Below, piece after piece: positions 55,765 to 63,990 of a stretch of DNA of 64,000 bases. The DNA is taken from assembly GCF_000691225.1 (NCBI RefSeq), contig NZ_JMSZ01000042.1:186001-250000 (forward strand). Direction: 5' to 3'. Origin of the DNA: Nitrincola lacisaponensis. GTDB taxonomy: Bacteria; Pseudomonadota; Gammaproteobacteria; Pseudomonadales; Balneatricaceae. The first letter of the stretch is position 1. Each line of letters begins with the position of its first letter. The translations under genes were made by a program, and so were the position numbers. The notes under the pieces were generated by a model. It was not told the DNA's origin and searched no databases. It saw only the letters and a list, made by a program, of their open reading frames with translations.

Positions 55765-58362
55765 TCAGACGTTGGCTGTCGGAATCACACTTGAGGCTTT
55801 CTCAACGTATTTTTCCATCTGATCGAAGTTCAGGTAGCGGTAGATTTCACCGGCCATGCTGTCGATCTTGTTGGCATAAGCCATGTATTCCTCAACGGTT
55901 GGCAGTTTGCCTTCCAGTGCAGCAACCGCTGCCAGTTCGGCTGAGGCCAGGTACACATTGGCGCCATTACCCAGTCGGTTCGGGAAGTTACGTGTTGAGG
56001 TAGACACTACGGTTGCCTTGTCTGCGACACGCGCCTGGTTACCCATGCAGAGTGAGCAGCCTGGCATTTCCATACGTGCACCGGCTTTACCAAAGATGCT
56101 GTAGAAGCCTTCTTCGGTCAGCTGTGCCTGGTCCATTTTGGTTGGTGGAGAGATCCACATACGTGTCGGAATGGTTTTTCCAGCCGCTTCCAGCAGCTTG
56201 CCCGCTGCACGGAAATGACCAATATTGGTCATGCAGGAGCCGATAAACACTTCGTCGATCTTGTCGCCAGTCACTTCGGACAGCAAACGGGCATCATCCG
56301 GATCATTTGGAGCACAGAGAATTGGCTCCTTGATTTCAGACATGTCGATCTCGATGACAGTGTGGTACTCGGCATCCTTGTCAGCACGCATCAGGCTTGG
56401 GTTAGCCAGCCACTCTTCCATGCCTTTGATGCGACGCTCGATGGTACGGACATCGCCGTAACCTTCAGACAACATCCATTTCAGCATGATGATGTTGGAG
56501 CGCAGGTACTCAGCCACAGATCCTTCAGACAGGTTGATGGTACAACCCGCCGCTGAACGCTCGGCAGAAGCATCAGACAGTTCAAAGGCCTGTTCTACTG
56601 TCAGGTCCTCAAGACCTTCGATTTCCAGAATGCGGCCAGAGAAAACGTTCTTCTTACCGGCTTTGGCAACGGTCAGGTGACCTTCTTTGATCGCATAGTA
56701 AGGAATCGCATGTACCAGGTCACGCAGGGTGATGCCAGCGTTGCGCTTGCCTTTGAAGCGTACCAGAACAGATTCTGGCATATCCAGTGGCATCACGCCT
56801 GTCGCAGCGGCGAAGGCAACCAGACCTGAACCGGCCGGGAAGGAGATGCCCAGCGGGAAGCGGGTGTGGGAGTCACCACCCGTACCAACGGTGTCCGGGA
56901 GCAGCATGCGGTTCAACCAGGAGTGGATGATACCGTCGCCAGGACGCAGTGCGACACCACCGCGATTCATAATGAAATCAGGCAGGGTGTGGTGAGTGTT
57001 GACGTCGACAGGCTTTGGATAGGCAGCTGTGTGGCAGAAAGACTGCATCACCAGGTCTGCAGAGAAGCCCAGGCAGGCCAGGTCTTTCAGTTCATCACGG
57101 GTCATTGGACCGGTGGTGTCCTGTGAGCCGACGGTGGTCATTTTGGGTTCGCATGAGGTGCCGGGACGAACGCCAGCGACACCACAGGCTTTACCAACCA
57201 TTTTCTGAGCCAGCGTATAGCCAGTACCCGTGTCATTTGGCTGCTCAGGGGTGCGGAACAGATCAGCAGCAGGCAGGCCCAGTGCTTCACGTGCCTTTTG
57301 AGTCAGACCACGACCAATGATCAGCGGAATACGGCCACCGGCACGCACTTCATCCAGCAGCATCTGGGTTTTCAGTTCAAAGCGGCACAGCTCTTCACCC
57401 GTTTCGTGGTTTTTGGCAACGCCTTCGTATGGGTAAACATCGACAACATCACCCATGTTCATTTTGGATACATCCATTTCGATGGGCAGGGCGCCAGCAT
57501 CTTCCATGGTGTTGTAGAAGATCGGTGCAATTTTACCACCGAAACAGAAACCGCCAGCACGCTTGTTCGGGATGTTTGGAATATCATCACCGAAGAACCA
57601 GAGTACAGAGTTGGTTGCCGATTTACGTGAAGAACCGGTTCCGACTACGTCACCGACATAGGCAACCGGGAAACCTTTGGCTTTAACTGCTTCAATCTGC
57701 TTGAGCGGTCCAACAGCACCCGGTTCAACCGGCTCGATCCCTTCACGCTCCATTTTCAGCATGGCATTGGCATGCAGCGGGATGTCCGGACGTGACCAGG
57801 CATCAGGTGCCGGAGACAGGTCATCGGTGTTGGTTTCACCTGGCACTTTGAAAACCGTGACAGTAATTTTTTCGGGTACTTCAGGCTTGGAGGTGAACCA
57901 TTCACCTGCAGCCCAGGACTCCATGACCTGTTTGGCAAACGCATTGCCAGCCTCTGCCTTTTCCTGAACATCGTGGAATGCGTCGAACATCAGCAGGGTG
58001 TGAGACAGCGCTTTAACAGCGATAGGTGCCAGAGCGTCTTTGTCCAGTGCGGAAATCAATGGCTGGATATTATATCCACCCAGCATGGTACCCAGCAGCT
58101 CCACAGCTTTTTCCGGGCTGACCAGCGGAGAGGAAGCTTCGCCTTTTGCGATAGCATCCAGGAAACCGGCTTTAACGTAAGCGGCCTGGTCAACACCGGC
58201 CGGTACACGGTTGCTCAACAGATCCAGAAGGAACTCTTCCTCACCTGCCGGCGGGTTTTTCAGCAGGTCAACCAGTGCGGCCGTCTGCTCAGGGTCCAGC
58301 GGCGTCGGTGGGATGCCTTCTAAGGCACGTTCTTCTACATGTTTACGGTAAGCTTCAAGCAC
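55765..58362 (-). CDS. acnB: Aconitate hydratase B (bifunctional with 2-methylisocitrate dehydratase)
   Basis: 865 residues from the GTG at 58362, the same length as E. coli AcnB. This start is chosen because GAGGG lies 7 bases upstream and the product begins [20 protein letters not shown], as in homologues; the GTG at 58386 would add 8 residues. It interconverts citrate and isocitrate. The [4Fe-4S] Cys lie in [10 protein letters not shown] and [10 protein letters not shown]. The N-terminal HEAT-like domain of the B type is present. A promoter and a leader hairpin are visible upstream. Confidence 0.96.
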   Translation of the reverse strand: MLEAYRKHVEERALEGIPPTPLDPEQTAALVDLLKNPPAGEEEFLLDLLSNRVPAGVDQAAYVKAGFLDAIAKGEASSPLVSPEKAVELLGTMLGGYNIQPLISALDKDALAPIAVKALSHTLLMFDAFHDVQEKAEAGNAFAKQVMESWAAGEWFTSKPEVPEKITVTVFKVPGETNTDDLSPAPDAWSRPDIPLHANAMLKMEREGIEPVEPGAVGPLKQIEAVKAKGFPVAYVGDVVGTGSSRKSATNSVLWFFGDDIPNIPNKRAGGFCFGGKIAPIFYNTMEDAGALPIEMDVSKMNMGDVVDVYPYEGVAKNHETGEELCRFELKTQMLLDEVRAGGRIPLIIGRGLTQKAREALGLPAADLFRTPEQPNDTGTGYTLAQKMVGKACGVAGVRPGTSCEPKMTTVGSQDTTGPMTRDELKDLACLGFSADLVMQSFCHTAAYPKPVDVNTHHTLPDFIMNRGGVALRPGDGIIHSWLNRMLLPDTVGTGGDSHTRFPLGISFPAGSGLVAFAAATGVMPLDMPESVLVRFKGKRNAGITLRDLVHAIPYYAIKEGHLTVAKAGKKNVFSGRILEIEGLEDLTVEQAFELSDASAERSAAGCTINLSEGSVAEYLRSNIIMLKWMLSEGYGDVRTIERRIKGMEEWLANPSLMRADKDAEYHTVIEIDMSEIKEPILCAPNDPDDARLLSEVTGDKIDEVFIGSCMTNIGHFRAAGKLLEAAGKTIPTRMWISPPTKMDQAQLTEEGFYSIFGKAGARMEMPGCSLCMGNQARVADKATVVSTSTRNFPNRLGNGANVYLASAELAAVAALEGKLPTVEEYMAYANKIDSMAGEIYRYLNFDQMEKYVEKASSVIPTANV

Positions 58363-58392
58363 GATATAGCCCTCATCTGTTGTCACTACCGA

Positions 58393-58416
58393 ACATCGGT
58401 CAGTGTCCGCCGATGT
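58393..58416 (-). promoter_or_regulatory. Inverted repeat in the acnB leader
   Basis: ACATCGG and CCGATGT form a perfect 7-bp stem with a 10-base loop, between the predicted transcription start and the acnB ribosome binding site. It could be an mRNA control element or a protein site. Confidence 0.4.
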
Positions 58417-58455
58417 CGTTTCGAATGTGTTATCGAATGGTGATTGGCGCTGTGA

Positions 58456-58484
58456 ATTTTAGCGGATAGGGGGGGTAAAGTTAA
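58456..58484 (-). promoter_or_regulatory. Probable promoter of acnB
   Basis: On the minus strand TTAACT (58479-58484), a 17-bp spacer and TAAAAT (58456-58461) form a sigma-70 promoter with a leader of about 87 bases. Confidence 0.5.
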
Positions 58485-58554
58485 GTTTTGTCGACAATCC
58501 GAGGCTTATACTTTGGATAAAGGTGGGCACAAAAAAGGGTTTTGCCACTGCAAA

Positions 58555-58568
58555 TTGACGCTAATCAA
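58555..58568. promoter_or_regulatory. FNR/Anr-type box upstream of the roadblock-PAS gene cluster
   Basis: TTGAC-GCTA-ATCAA matches the FNR/Anr consensus TTGAT-N4-ATCAA at 9 of 10 positions. It is centred about 60.5 bases upstream of the start predicted for the promoter 58587-58615, close to the class I activator position. It could also influence acnB, whose start is about 190 bases away in the other direction. Confidence 0.6.
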
Positions 58569-58586
58569 GTAAACGTTGATCTATGA

Positions 58587-58615
58587 TTGCCAGCGATTCA
58601 GCCGGTGCGTATAAC
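58587..58615 (+). promoter_or_regulatory. Promoter of the roadblock-PAS gene cluster
   Basis: TTGCCA (58587-58592), a 17-bp spacer and TATAAC (58610-58615) give five of six matches in each hexamer, with a start near 58622, some 32 bases before the first ATG. An alternative -10, TATGAT, lies at 58582. Confidence 0.6.
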
Positions 58616-58653
58616 TGGATTCAACGCGTTATTGAGTCCATGAGGCAGTAAAA

Positions 58654-59121
58654 ATGAATGCGCTGACAACTCCCGTTTATGAAACCGACCGCTTTGCTGA
58701 AAAGCTGCAGATCTGTTTTGAGCTGCAGAAAAGCCGGTCTTTGATTTGTGAGCATGCCGATACCGATTTAGGGCTGAACTATTCCTCTCGTTATATCAGT
58801 GCTGTACCCAAACACCTGCGTACGCACATACGACGTATCTACTTCGCCATACGCAAGGGGGATTCTCCGCGCCTTGTAGGAGCCCTGATTGACCTGTTTC
58901 TGGTATTGCGTGGCAAGGGCAAAGCCTTGGTCAATCGCGTGATTGATCAGGCTGAACCTTTATTGGATAAGCAGACCTTGAGTGCGCTGCGCAAGTTCGC
59001 GGATACGTCTGATTTTCGTTTTATCCGTAGCTTGCCCCTGGAATATTCTGTGCTTGTTAATGGCAGTTTGTCCGTATCGCCCCAGTGCTTCAATCCTGCC
59101 CAGTTTGAGGCATGTGCATAA
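58654..59121 (+). CDS. Protein of unknown function, first gene of the roadblock-PAS cluster
   Basis: A 155-residue soluble protein without a signal peptide or membrane helix. It is basic and helical in the middle (PKHLRTHIRRIYFAIRKGDS) and has a second helical part (KGKALVNRVIDQAEPLLDKQ). I recognise no family. GAGG before the ATG is the ribosome binding site. The next gene follows after 12 bases, so it belongs to the same transcript. Role unknown; position suggests a part of the signalling module. Confidence 0.65.
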   Translation: MNALTTPVYETDRFAEKLQICFELQKSRSLICEHADTDLGLNYSSRYISAVPKHLRTHIRRIYFAIRKGDSPRLVGALIDLFLVLRGKGKALVNRVIDQAEPLLDKQTLSALRKFADTSDFRFIRSLPLEYSVLVNGSLSVSPQCFNPAQFEACA

Positions 59122-59133
59122 GGAATTCTTCCA

Positions 59134-60357
59134 GTGGCTATCCAGCAGAATAACAAGATCAGTCTGGTAGGGTTTAGTGCAGCTGAACAGACCATGCTTG
59201 AGCTGTTTTTTAATGGCCGCCAGCAAAAGCTGTTTATGTTGACGGCACCCGACAAGGCGAATGCGCTGTTGGTTGATCTGTCTTCGGCGACGGGTGAAAT
59301 GCAATATCTCAAATTGTTGCGACAGCATCCCGGTTGTAGTGAATTGCCGGGTATTGCGCTGGTGGAAACAGGGGATACACCTGAAAAGTTTTTGCCACTA
59401 AAACGGCCTCTGACACTGAATGTGCTGTCAGAACAGCTGGAACGATTGAGTCAGCAGTTGAAGTCACCTGAGACTCTGTCGATGGTTACAGTCAGTGACC
59501 GCGACAGCGTCTTTGCTGAATGGCAGGCACGCAAGCAGGCAGGACTGGAAGCGATGCAGCAGTGGAATCGTGGCAAGCAATTGCAGGATGGTAGCCGCAA
59601 GCTGTTTCCTCTGGATCGTCACGGTGTGCAGGAAGTCATTTCAAAAGCACATCTGGTGCTGGCGCACCGTCGTCAGGAAGTGGCTGTACAGGAAACGCCT
59701 GCTGTTGAGGAGGCTGTTGCCGAGATCAAACCCGTAACACCCTCTGCCGATACGGTCGCTGCGGACACCTTGCCTGATTATTGTGGCCATCTGCCGGATC
59801 AGGATCTCAATGATACAGCCGGTCAGCGCCGTATCCGTTTTAACCTGGAACGCAGTCTGTTGCCCTGGGTGGTACAGGCAGTCAAGACAGGCAGGCAGAC
59901 CCGTCAGGCTCAGCAGGTTTCCGGGCTTCCGGGAGTGCTGATCTACCTGCCTGCTGAAGACAGCTTTTTTTGTGGGCTGGATGAAGATCTGTTGCTGCAT
60001 ATGGCGCGTGCCAAGTTTGCACTGGGCGAGCTTTCGCTGGTTGCATGTGATGTGTCAGCGGCTATGCAGCAGGAAACCGTACGCCACATTGTAGCGGATA
60101 AGCTGTTGTGGAAGCTGGCATTGCTGACATCACGTGGACGCTTGCCTGAAGGCATTGACCTTAACCGTCCATTGCAGCTGATCCGTAAGCCGGATTTTAC
60201 CCATTTTGAACGAATACCTCATGCGCGTACGTTGGCAGAACTCTGGTACAGCAAACGGCTCAGCCCGGTGCAGATGCTGTCAGAATTGGCAGTTCCCCAG
60301 CGCTATGTGTTTACCTTTTTAGTGGCAGCGGATGCTGTTGGATATTTTAACCCCTAG
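59134..60357 (+). CDS. Large protein with degenerate receiver-like N-terminus
   Basis: A 407-residue soluble protein. Residues 8-110 look like a worn response-regulator receiver: ISLVGFSAAEQTMLEL, then LLVDLSSATGEMQYLKLL (Asp at the phosphoacceptor-like place), GIALVETGDTP, and PLKRPLTLNVLSEQL (Lys near a Pro). The acidic pair after the first strand is missing, so phosphorylation is doubtful. A linker (about 165-215) leads to a C-terminal domain (RRIRFNLERSLLPWVVQAVK, then WYSKRLSPVQMLSELAVPQR, winged-helix-like). I do not recognise the full-length family. The start is a GTG. Confidence 0.6.
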   Translation: MAIQQNNKISLVGFSAAEQTMLELFFNGRQQKLFMLTAPDKANALLVDLSSATGEMQYLKLLRQHPGCSELPGIALVETGDTPEKFLPLKRPLTLNVLSEQLERLSQQLKSPETLSMVTVSDRDSVFAEWQARKQAGLEAMQQWNRGKQLQDGSRKLFPLDRHGVQEVISKAHLVLAHRRQEVAVQETPAVEEAVAEIKPVTPSADTVAADTLPDYCGHLPDQDLNDTAGQRRIRFNLERSLLPWVVQAVKTGRQTRQAQQVSGLPGVLIYLPAEDSFFCGLDEDLLLHMARAKFALGELSLVACDVSAAMQQETVRHIVADKLLWKLALLTSRGRLPEGIDLNRPLQLIRKPDFTHFERIPHARTLAELWYSKRLSPVQMLSELAVPQRYVFTFLVAADAVGYFNP

Positions 60358-60402
60358 CAGTGATGGTCTGCGCCCCATCTGGAATGAAATCGGAGTTCGA
60401 CT

Positions 60403-61035
60403 GTGAATCAAGACCAGAGTGAAGTGACAGAGTTTTTTCAAGTAACCCCGAGCGGTTCCTATTATGCGACGCTGAGTCCTGAAATGGATGAACGTCGTGC
60501 ATTGTTGCTACAGCTTCTGAGTGCGGACACGCATGTACCTTATTTCCCAGCAGTCTTGAAAAAGCTGACAGGGCAGAGCGACAAAGAAGCTCAGGAGCTG
60601 CTTGAGTGGCTAACCGAGCGCGGTTTTTTGCAGCTGACCAGCGAGCCAGAGCCGGTACCTTCAGGGTCGATTGAGCAACTGTTACCTGAATACTTGCCAC
60701 AGCTGGCTGAGGGCCGGGTTCTGTTGGCAGATGAACAAGGTTTTTGCCTGGGGCAGTCAGGCTATGCTGATGAAGAAGCTGAGGCTTTGGCAGCACTCTC
60801 TGCCGATATCGTGTTGATGCACGAGCGTCATCAGCGACTGCTGCATGAACATCTGGGATTTAACAGCGTGTCCTGGGGGCTGCTGGATGCAGCCGGGCAC
60901 AGCGAACTGGGGTTTTGGACGTTACATGTTGGTCACCAGAAATTTTTGTTGGTACTCGAAGGAATGCCAACACTGAACCGTCAGTCCTTTGTCAATCTGC
61001 TTTCGGTGCTGATGCGCCGTTATCTGGATTACTGA
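60403..61035 (+). CDS. Winged-helix plus roadblock/LC7-like protein
   Basis: 210 residues. The first 75 look like a winged helix (LLQLLSADTHVPYFPAVLKK, then EAQELLEWLTERGFLQL). Residues 105-210 read like a roadblock/LC7 domain: VLLADEQGFCLGQSGYADEE, then EALAALSADIVLMHERHQRL and a strand-turn-strand LHVGHQKFLLVLEGM. Such domains dimerise and regulate small GTPases of the MglA type. The start is a GTG with GGAG seven bases upstream. The domain call is from pattern only. Confidence 0.55.
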   Translation: MNQDQSEVTEFFQVTPSGSYYATLSPEMDERRALLLQLLSADTHVPYFPAVLKKLTGQSDKEAQELLEWLTERGFLQLTSEPEPVPSGSIEQLLPEYLPQLAEGRVLLADEQGFCLGQSGYADEEAEALAALSADIVLMHERHQRLLHEHLGFNSVSWGLLDAAGHSELGFWTLHVGHQKFLLVLEGMPTLNRQSFVNLLSVLMRRYLDY

Positions 61036-61091
61036 AGTCAACGGAAATACTTAACTGCGACATTTGTGCTAACGGCGTAAAGGAGATAACG

Positions 61092-61454
61092 ATGCGCTCA
61101 GAAATGCTTACTTCCATTCTTAATGATCTGAACAGTACTTCGGCTGAGATTGAAGCTTCTGCAGTGATTTCTACGGATGGTCTGATGATTGATTCACTAC
61201 TGCCCGCCTCGATGGATGAGGACAGTGTGGGTGCCATGAGTGCGGCGATGCTGTCATTGGGAGAGCGCACCGCTCAGGAACTGGCGCGCGGCGAACTGGA
61301 GCAGGTGCTGGTCAAGGGCAAGTCAGGTTATATCCTGATGACCCATGCCAATAAAGACTCGGTATTGACCGTTGTGGCCAAGACCAACGCTCGTCTGGGC
61401 TTGATCTTTCTCGACGTCAAGCGCGCCGCTGAAGCGATCGGCAAGATCCTGTAA
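61092..61454 (+). CDS. Roadblock/LC7 domain protein (MglB-like)
   Basis: 120 residues from the ATG at 61092, with AAAGGAG upstream; the longer frame to 60915 overlaps the previous gene and is not real. One complete roadblock/LC7 domain: SAEIEASAVISTDGLMIDSL, then SVGAMSAAMLSLGERTAQEL, GELEQVLVKGKSGYILM and LTVVAKTNARLGLIFLDVKR. MglB-type proteins are GTPase-activating partners of MglA, yet no such GTPase gene lies in the window. Confidence 0.85.
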   Translation: MRSEMLTSILNDLNSTSAEIEASAVISTDGLMIDSLLPASMDEDSVGAMSAAMLSLGERTAQELARGELEQVLVKGKSGYILMTHANKDSVLTVVAKTNARLGLIFLDVKRAAEAIGKIL

Positions 61455-61464
61455 GTCACGCGGT

Positions 61465-61486
61465 TGCGCCTCTGTTTGGGGGCGCA
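61465..61486 (+). promoter_or_regulatory. Intercistronic hairpin after the MglB-like gene
   Basis: TGCGCC and GGCGCA pair around a 10-base loop directly after the stop codon. No T-tract follows, so it may adjust expression between the two halves of the cluster. Confidence 0.35.
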
Positions 61487-61511
61487 TACATGCATAGCTG
61501 GGAGAAGTACT

Positions 61512-61973
61512 ATGTCAGAACAAGATACCGGCCAGGTACGTGAAGTCTTGATTCGCTACTATGATGGAACCGAGCGGGTGGCTCGGATTGTTGATCAGGA
61601 GGTGCCTTATCCAGACGGCAAGCTGATTGTGTCCCGCACAGATCCTGAAGGCATTATTACGCATGCCAATCAGGCCTTTGTCGATATGTCCGGCTACAGT
61701 CGCGAAGAGCTGATCGGAACCAACCACTATATCCTGCGTCACCCGGACATGCCTGCAGTGGCATTCAAGGGGTTGTGGGATACAGTCGCAGAAGGGAAGA
61801 AGTGGCAGGGTTTCGTTAAAAATTTGCGTAAAGATGGTACCTATTACTGGGTCAAGGCCACGGTGATTCCGAATATCCGTAATGGACAGCTGGTAGGTTA
61901 CACCTCAGTCCGGCGTAAGCCTTCACGCAGCAAAATTCGTGAAAGTGAAGCCCTTTATGCCACGCTGATGTAA
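61512..61973 (+). CDS. Stand-alone Aer-type PAS domain protein
   Basis: 153 residues from the ATG at 61512 (MSEQDTGQVREVLIRYYDGT), with GGAGAAG upstream. Almost the whole protein is one PAS domain like the N-terminus of the aerotaxis receptor Aer: ITHANQAFVDMSGYSREELI, ILRHPDMPAVAFKGLWDTVA, WQGFVKNLRKDGTYYWVKAT and GYTSVRRKPSRSKI. Aer uses this fold to bind FAD and sense redox state. No membrane anchor, HAMP or methyl-accepting domain follows, so output must pass through partner proteins, probably those of this cluster. Confidence 0.88.
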   Translation: MSEQDTGQVREVLIRYYDGTERVARIVDQEVPYPDGKLIVSRTDPEGIITHANQAFVDMSGYSREELIGTNHYILRHPDMPAVAFKGLWDTVAEGKKWQGFVKNLRKDGTYYWVKATVIPNIRNGQLVGYTSVRRKPSRSKIRESEALYATLM

Positions 61974-61986
61974 GTGGAGATCTCCT

Positions 61987-62733
61987 ATGCCTCTGAATTT
62001 GACTGTAAGCCCGGATTTTGCACCTGATCACATCTCTGGATGGTTTTACTTCAATACCTATCTGCAGCGTCAGCTGGGGATACCGATTCACCTTGAGTTG
62101 TATGACAGTTTCGAAAAACAGCGCCAGGACATTCGCGAAGGAAAGGTGGATCTGATCTATGCCAATCCTTACGATGCCTCAATGCTGGTGCGGGAACTGG
62201 GCTTCAAGGCATTGATGAAGCCAGCACATAAAGCGGATGAAACAGTGATTGCTGTTTCAGTCTCCTCCCCCTGTGGTTCTGTCGAGGATTTGCAGCCGGG
62301 CTCAGTCATTGCAACCACAGATGATCCCGATGTGCATACCATGGGTATGATCATGTTGGAATCGGCTGATTTGGATGACAGCAATATTCAGGTGAAAACC
62401 CTGAAAAACTATGTGCTAGTGGCCAAAACCCTGTTAAAGGGAGAAGCGGATGCCGGATTTTTCCTGAAGCAGGCCTATGATGAGCTTTCCGAGCTGATTC
62501 GTAGTGAAATGAAACCGCTGGTCAGCAGCCAGATTGGCGTGATACACCATGTGTTGCTTGCAGGACCCGCATTTCAGTCCCATGAAGACGCATTGAAGTC
62601 AACTCTGTTGTCGATGGCGGATGAGGAAAAAGGGCGTAATGTATTGCAAAACATGGGGTTGGTCGGCTGGGAGCTGATGAGCGAGGAAGACAGTGAGTTC
62701 ATGATCGATCTGATTGATACACTGATTGATTAA
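61987..62733 (+). CDS. PhnD-like ligand-binding protein without signal peptide
   Basis: 248 residues resembling the PhnD/phosphonate-type periplasmic binding fold: LTVSPDFAPDHISGWFYFNT, REGKVDLIYANPYDASMLVR, PGSVIATTDDPDVHTMGMIM, KGEADAGFFLKQAYDELSEL. Periplasmic members carry a signal peptide; here the fold begins within a few residues of Met1, so the protein should stay in the cytoplasm. It starts 13 bases after the PAS gene. I infer a cytoplasmic sensor or partner for the PAS protein. The ligand is unknown. Confidence 0.75.
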   Translation: MPLNLTVSPDFAPDHISGWFYFNTYLQRQLGIPIHLELYDSFEKQRQDIREGKVDLIYANPYDASMLVRELGFKALMKPAHKADETVIAVSVSSPCGSVEDLQPGSVIATTDDPDVHTMGMIMLESADLDDSNIQVKTLKNYVLVAKTLLKGEADAGFFLKQAYDELSELIRSEMKPLVSSQIGVIHHVLLAGPAFQSHEDALKSTLLSMADEEKGRNVLQNMGLVGWELMSEEDSEFMIDLIDTLID

Positions 62734-62826
62734 TCTGACTCATAGCCAGAGACATTAACGGAGAATCCTGCACTCAGCCACAGTGAAACCTCCGTTTTGA
62801 TGATGTATCCTTATAGCCTCTACACC

Positions 62827-62854
62827 GCGGGCTGCGTGGAATCACGCGACCCGC
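62827..62854 (+). terminator. GC-rich hairpin closing the roadblock-PAS cluster
   Basis: GCGGG and GCGTG pair with CACGC and CCCGC around a GAAT loop, interrupted by a two-base internal mismatch. TTATTAT follows. It lies 94 bases after the last gene of the cluster and is a plausible but imperfect terminator. Confidence 0.5.
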
Positions 62855-62889
62855 TTATTATCCGCTTTACATCTGGTTAATGAGACGGC

Positions 62890-63990
62890 ATGGATACGGA
62901 ACAGGTTAAAACACAAGTATTTGAATTAGCGGATGAGTTGCTGTTATCTGGCACCTTTCCCCAGACAGAGATTATTGCTGAGCAACTGCAGCACGCTTCG
63001 GAAGATATCGGCTGCTTTTTAGTACAGTGGCGCAGTGAGCTGCCTCAGCGCGTTATTTTTACGGACCGAAATCTGAAAATGCCGGGCATGCCCGATACAT
63101 TGGCTCAGTCATTTGTACGCATCTGGCATCAGGCTGTACAGGAAGCCCAGTCACGTGTTTCTTTGACACGTCAGCGTACCGATATCGGTGCAGAGGTGGA
63201 AAAACGCAGTACGGATGAAGCCTTGCAACGTTCTCAGCACTTGCAGCAAGAGATGGAAGCCCGTTACCGTGAGCAGACGTTAAAGCTTGAAGAAAGCTAT
63301 GAACAGATCAAGGCATTAAATGCCGAGATCACGGTGTTAAAAACCAATCTTTCCAGCGAAACCAACTCCCGAAAAAAAGAGGAAAAAGCACGTTCAGCCC
63401 TGGAACATGAACTGGCCCAGCTGCGCAAGGCGCATGAAGATGCCCGGCGCATGTTTGACCAGCGTATCAAGGATGAGCAGCGCCATATGCTTGAAACCCT
63501 GGCCAAAGAAGAGGTCGACACGCGTTATTATCGAAATGCCCTGGAAAAGGCACGCGAAGAGGCTGGCCGAAAAGAATCGGAATTGACACGAGAGATTCAT
63601 GATCTTCAGGCGCGCATGGCTCGCAAGGATGTCAAGATTGAAACCTTGAAGTCGCAGGTAAAAAGTCAGGAAACGGACTTGTTGAAAATGCGTCAGGATC
63701 ACGGTGTGATGCAGCGAGATATGACCAAAATAAACAGTCAGTTGTTGGCTGAACTGAATAAAACCAAGCGCCTGGAAGCCAAGGTCAAAGAGCTGCAGGA
63801 AGATATGCGCCGCAGCAACCAGAAAAATATTACCTATACCAATGAAGCTGCCAAGCGGGATAACCTGTTACGTGCACAGCTTATGGAAAAAGAAGAATTG
63901 CTGGTACGTGCTGAAGCAAAAATCAATTCGTTGGAAAAACGGTTGATTCAAAATGATGAAGAAATTCGCCGTTTGAACGCCCGCCTTTGA
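62890..63990 (+). CDS. KfrA-like coiled-coil DNA-binding protein
   Basis: 366 residues. The first 90 or so form a small helical domain with a helix-turn-helix look (FPQTEIIAEQLQHASEDIGC). From about residue 95 to the end there is one long coiled coil rich in Glu, Lys, Arg and Gln (for example LKLEESYEQIKALNAEITVL). This layout is that of KfrA-type proteins, first known from plasmids but also found on chromosomes. A structural or regulatory DNA-binding role is inferred. No signal peptide. The stop codon is inside the window, so the gene is complete. Confidence 0.75.
   Translation: MDTEQVKTQVFELADELLLSGTFPQTEIIAEQLQHASEDIGCFLVQWRSELPQRVIFTDRNLKMPGMPDTLAQSFVRIWHQAVQEAQSRVSLTRQRTDIGAEVEKRSTDEALQRSQHLQQEMEARYREQTLKLEESYEQIKALNAEITVLKTNLSSETNSRKKEEKARSALEHELAQLRKAHEDARRMFDQRIKDEQRHMLETLAKEEVDTRYYRNALEKAREEAGRKESELTREIHDLQARMARKDVKIETLKSQVKSQETDLLKMRQDHGVMQRDMTKINSQLLAELNKTKRLEAKVKELQEDMRRSNQKNITYTNEAAKRDNLLRAQLMEKEELLVRAEAKINSLEKRLIQNDEEIRRLNARL

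Noticed and set aside
58564-58580. ATCAA-N7-TTGAT palindrome just after the FNR-like box
   Set aside because: Half-sites point the wrong way for FNR/Anr and the spacing is wrong; its left arm is simply the right half of the real box.
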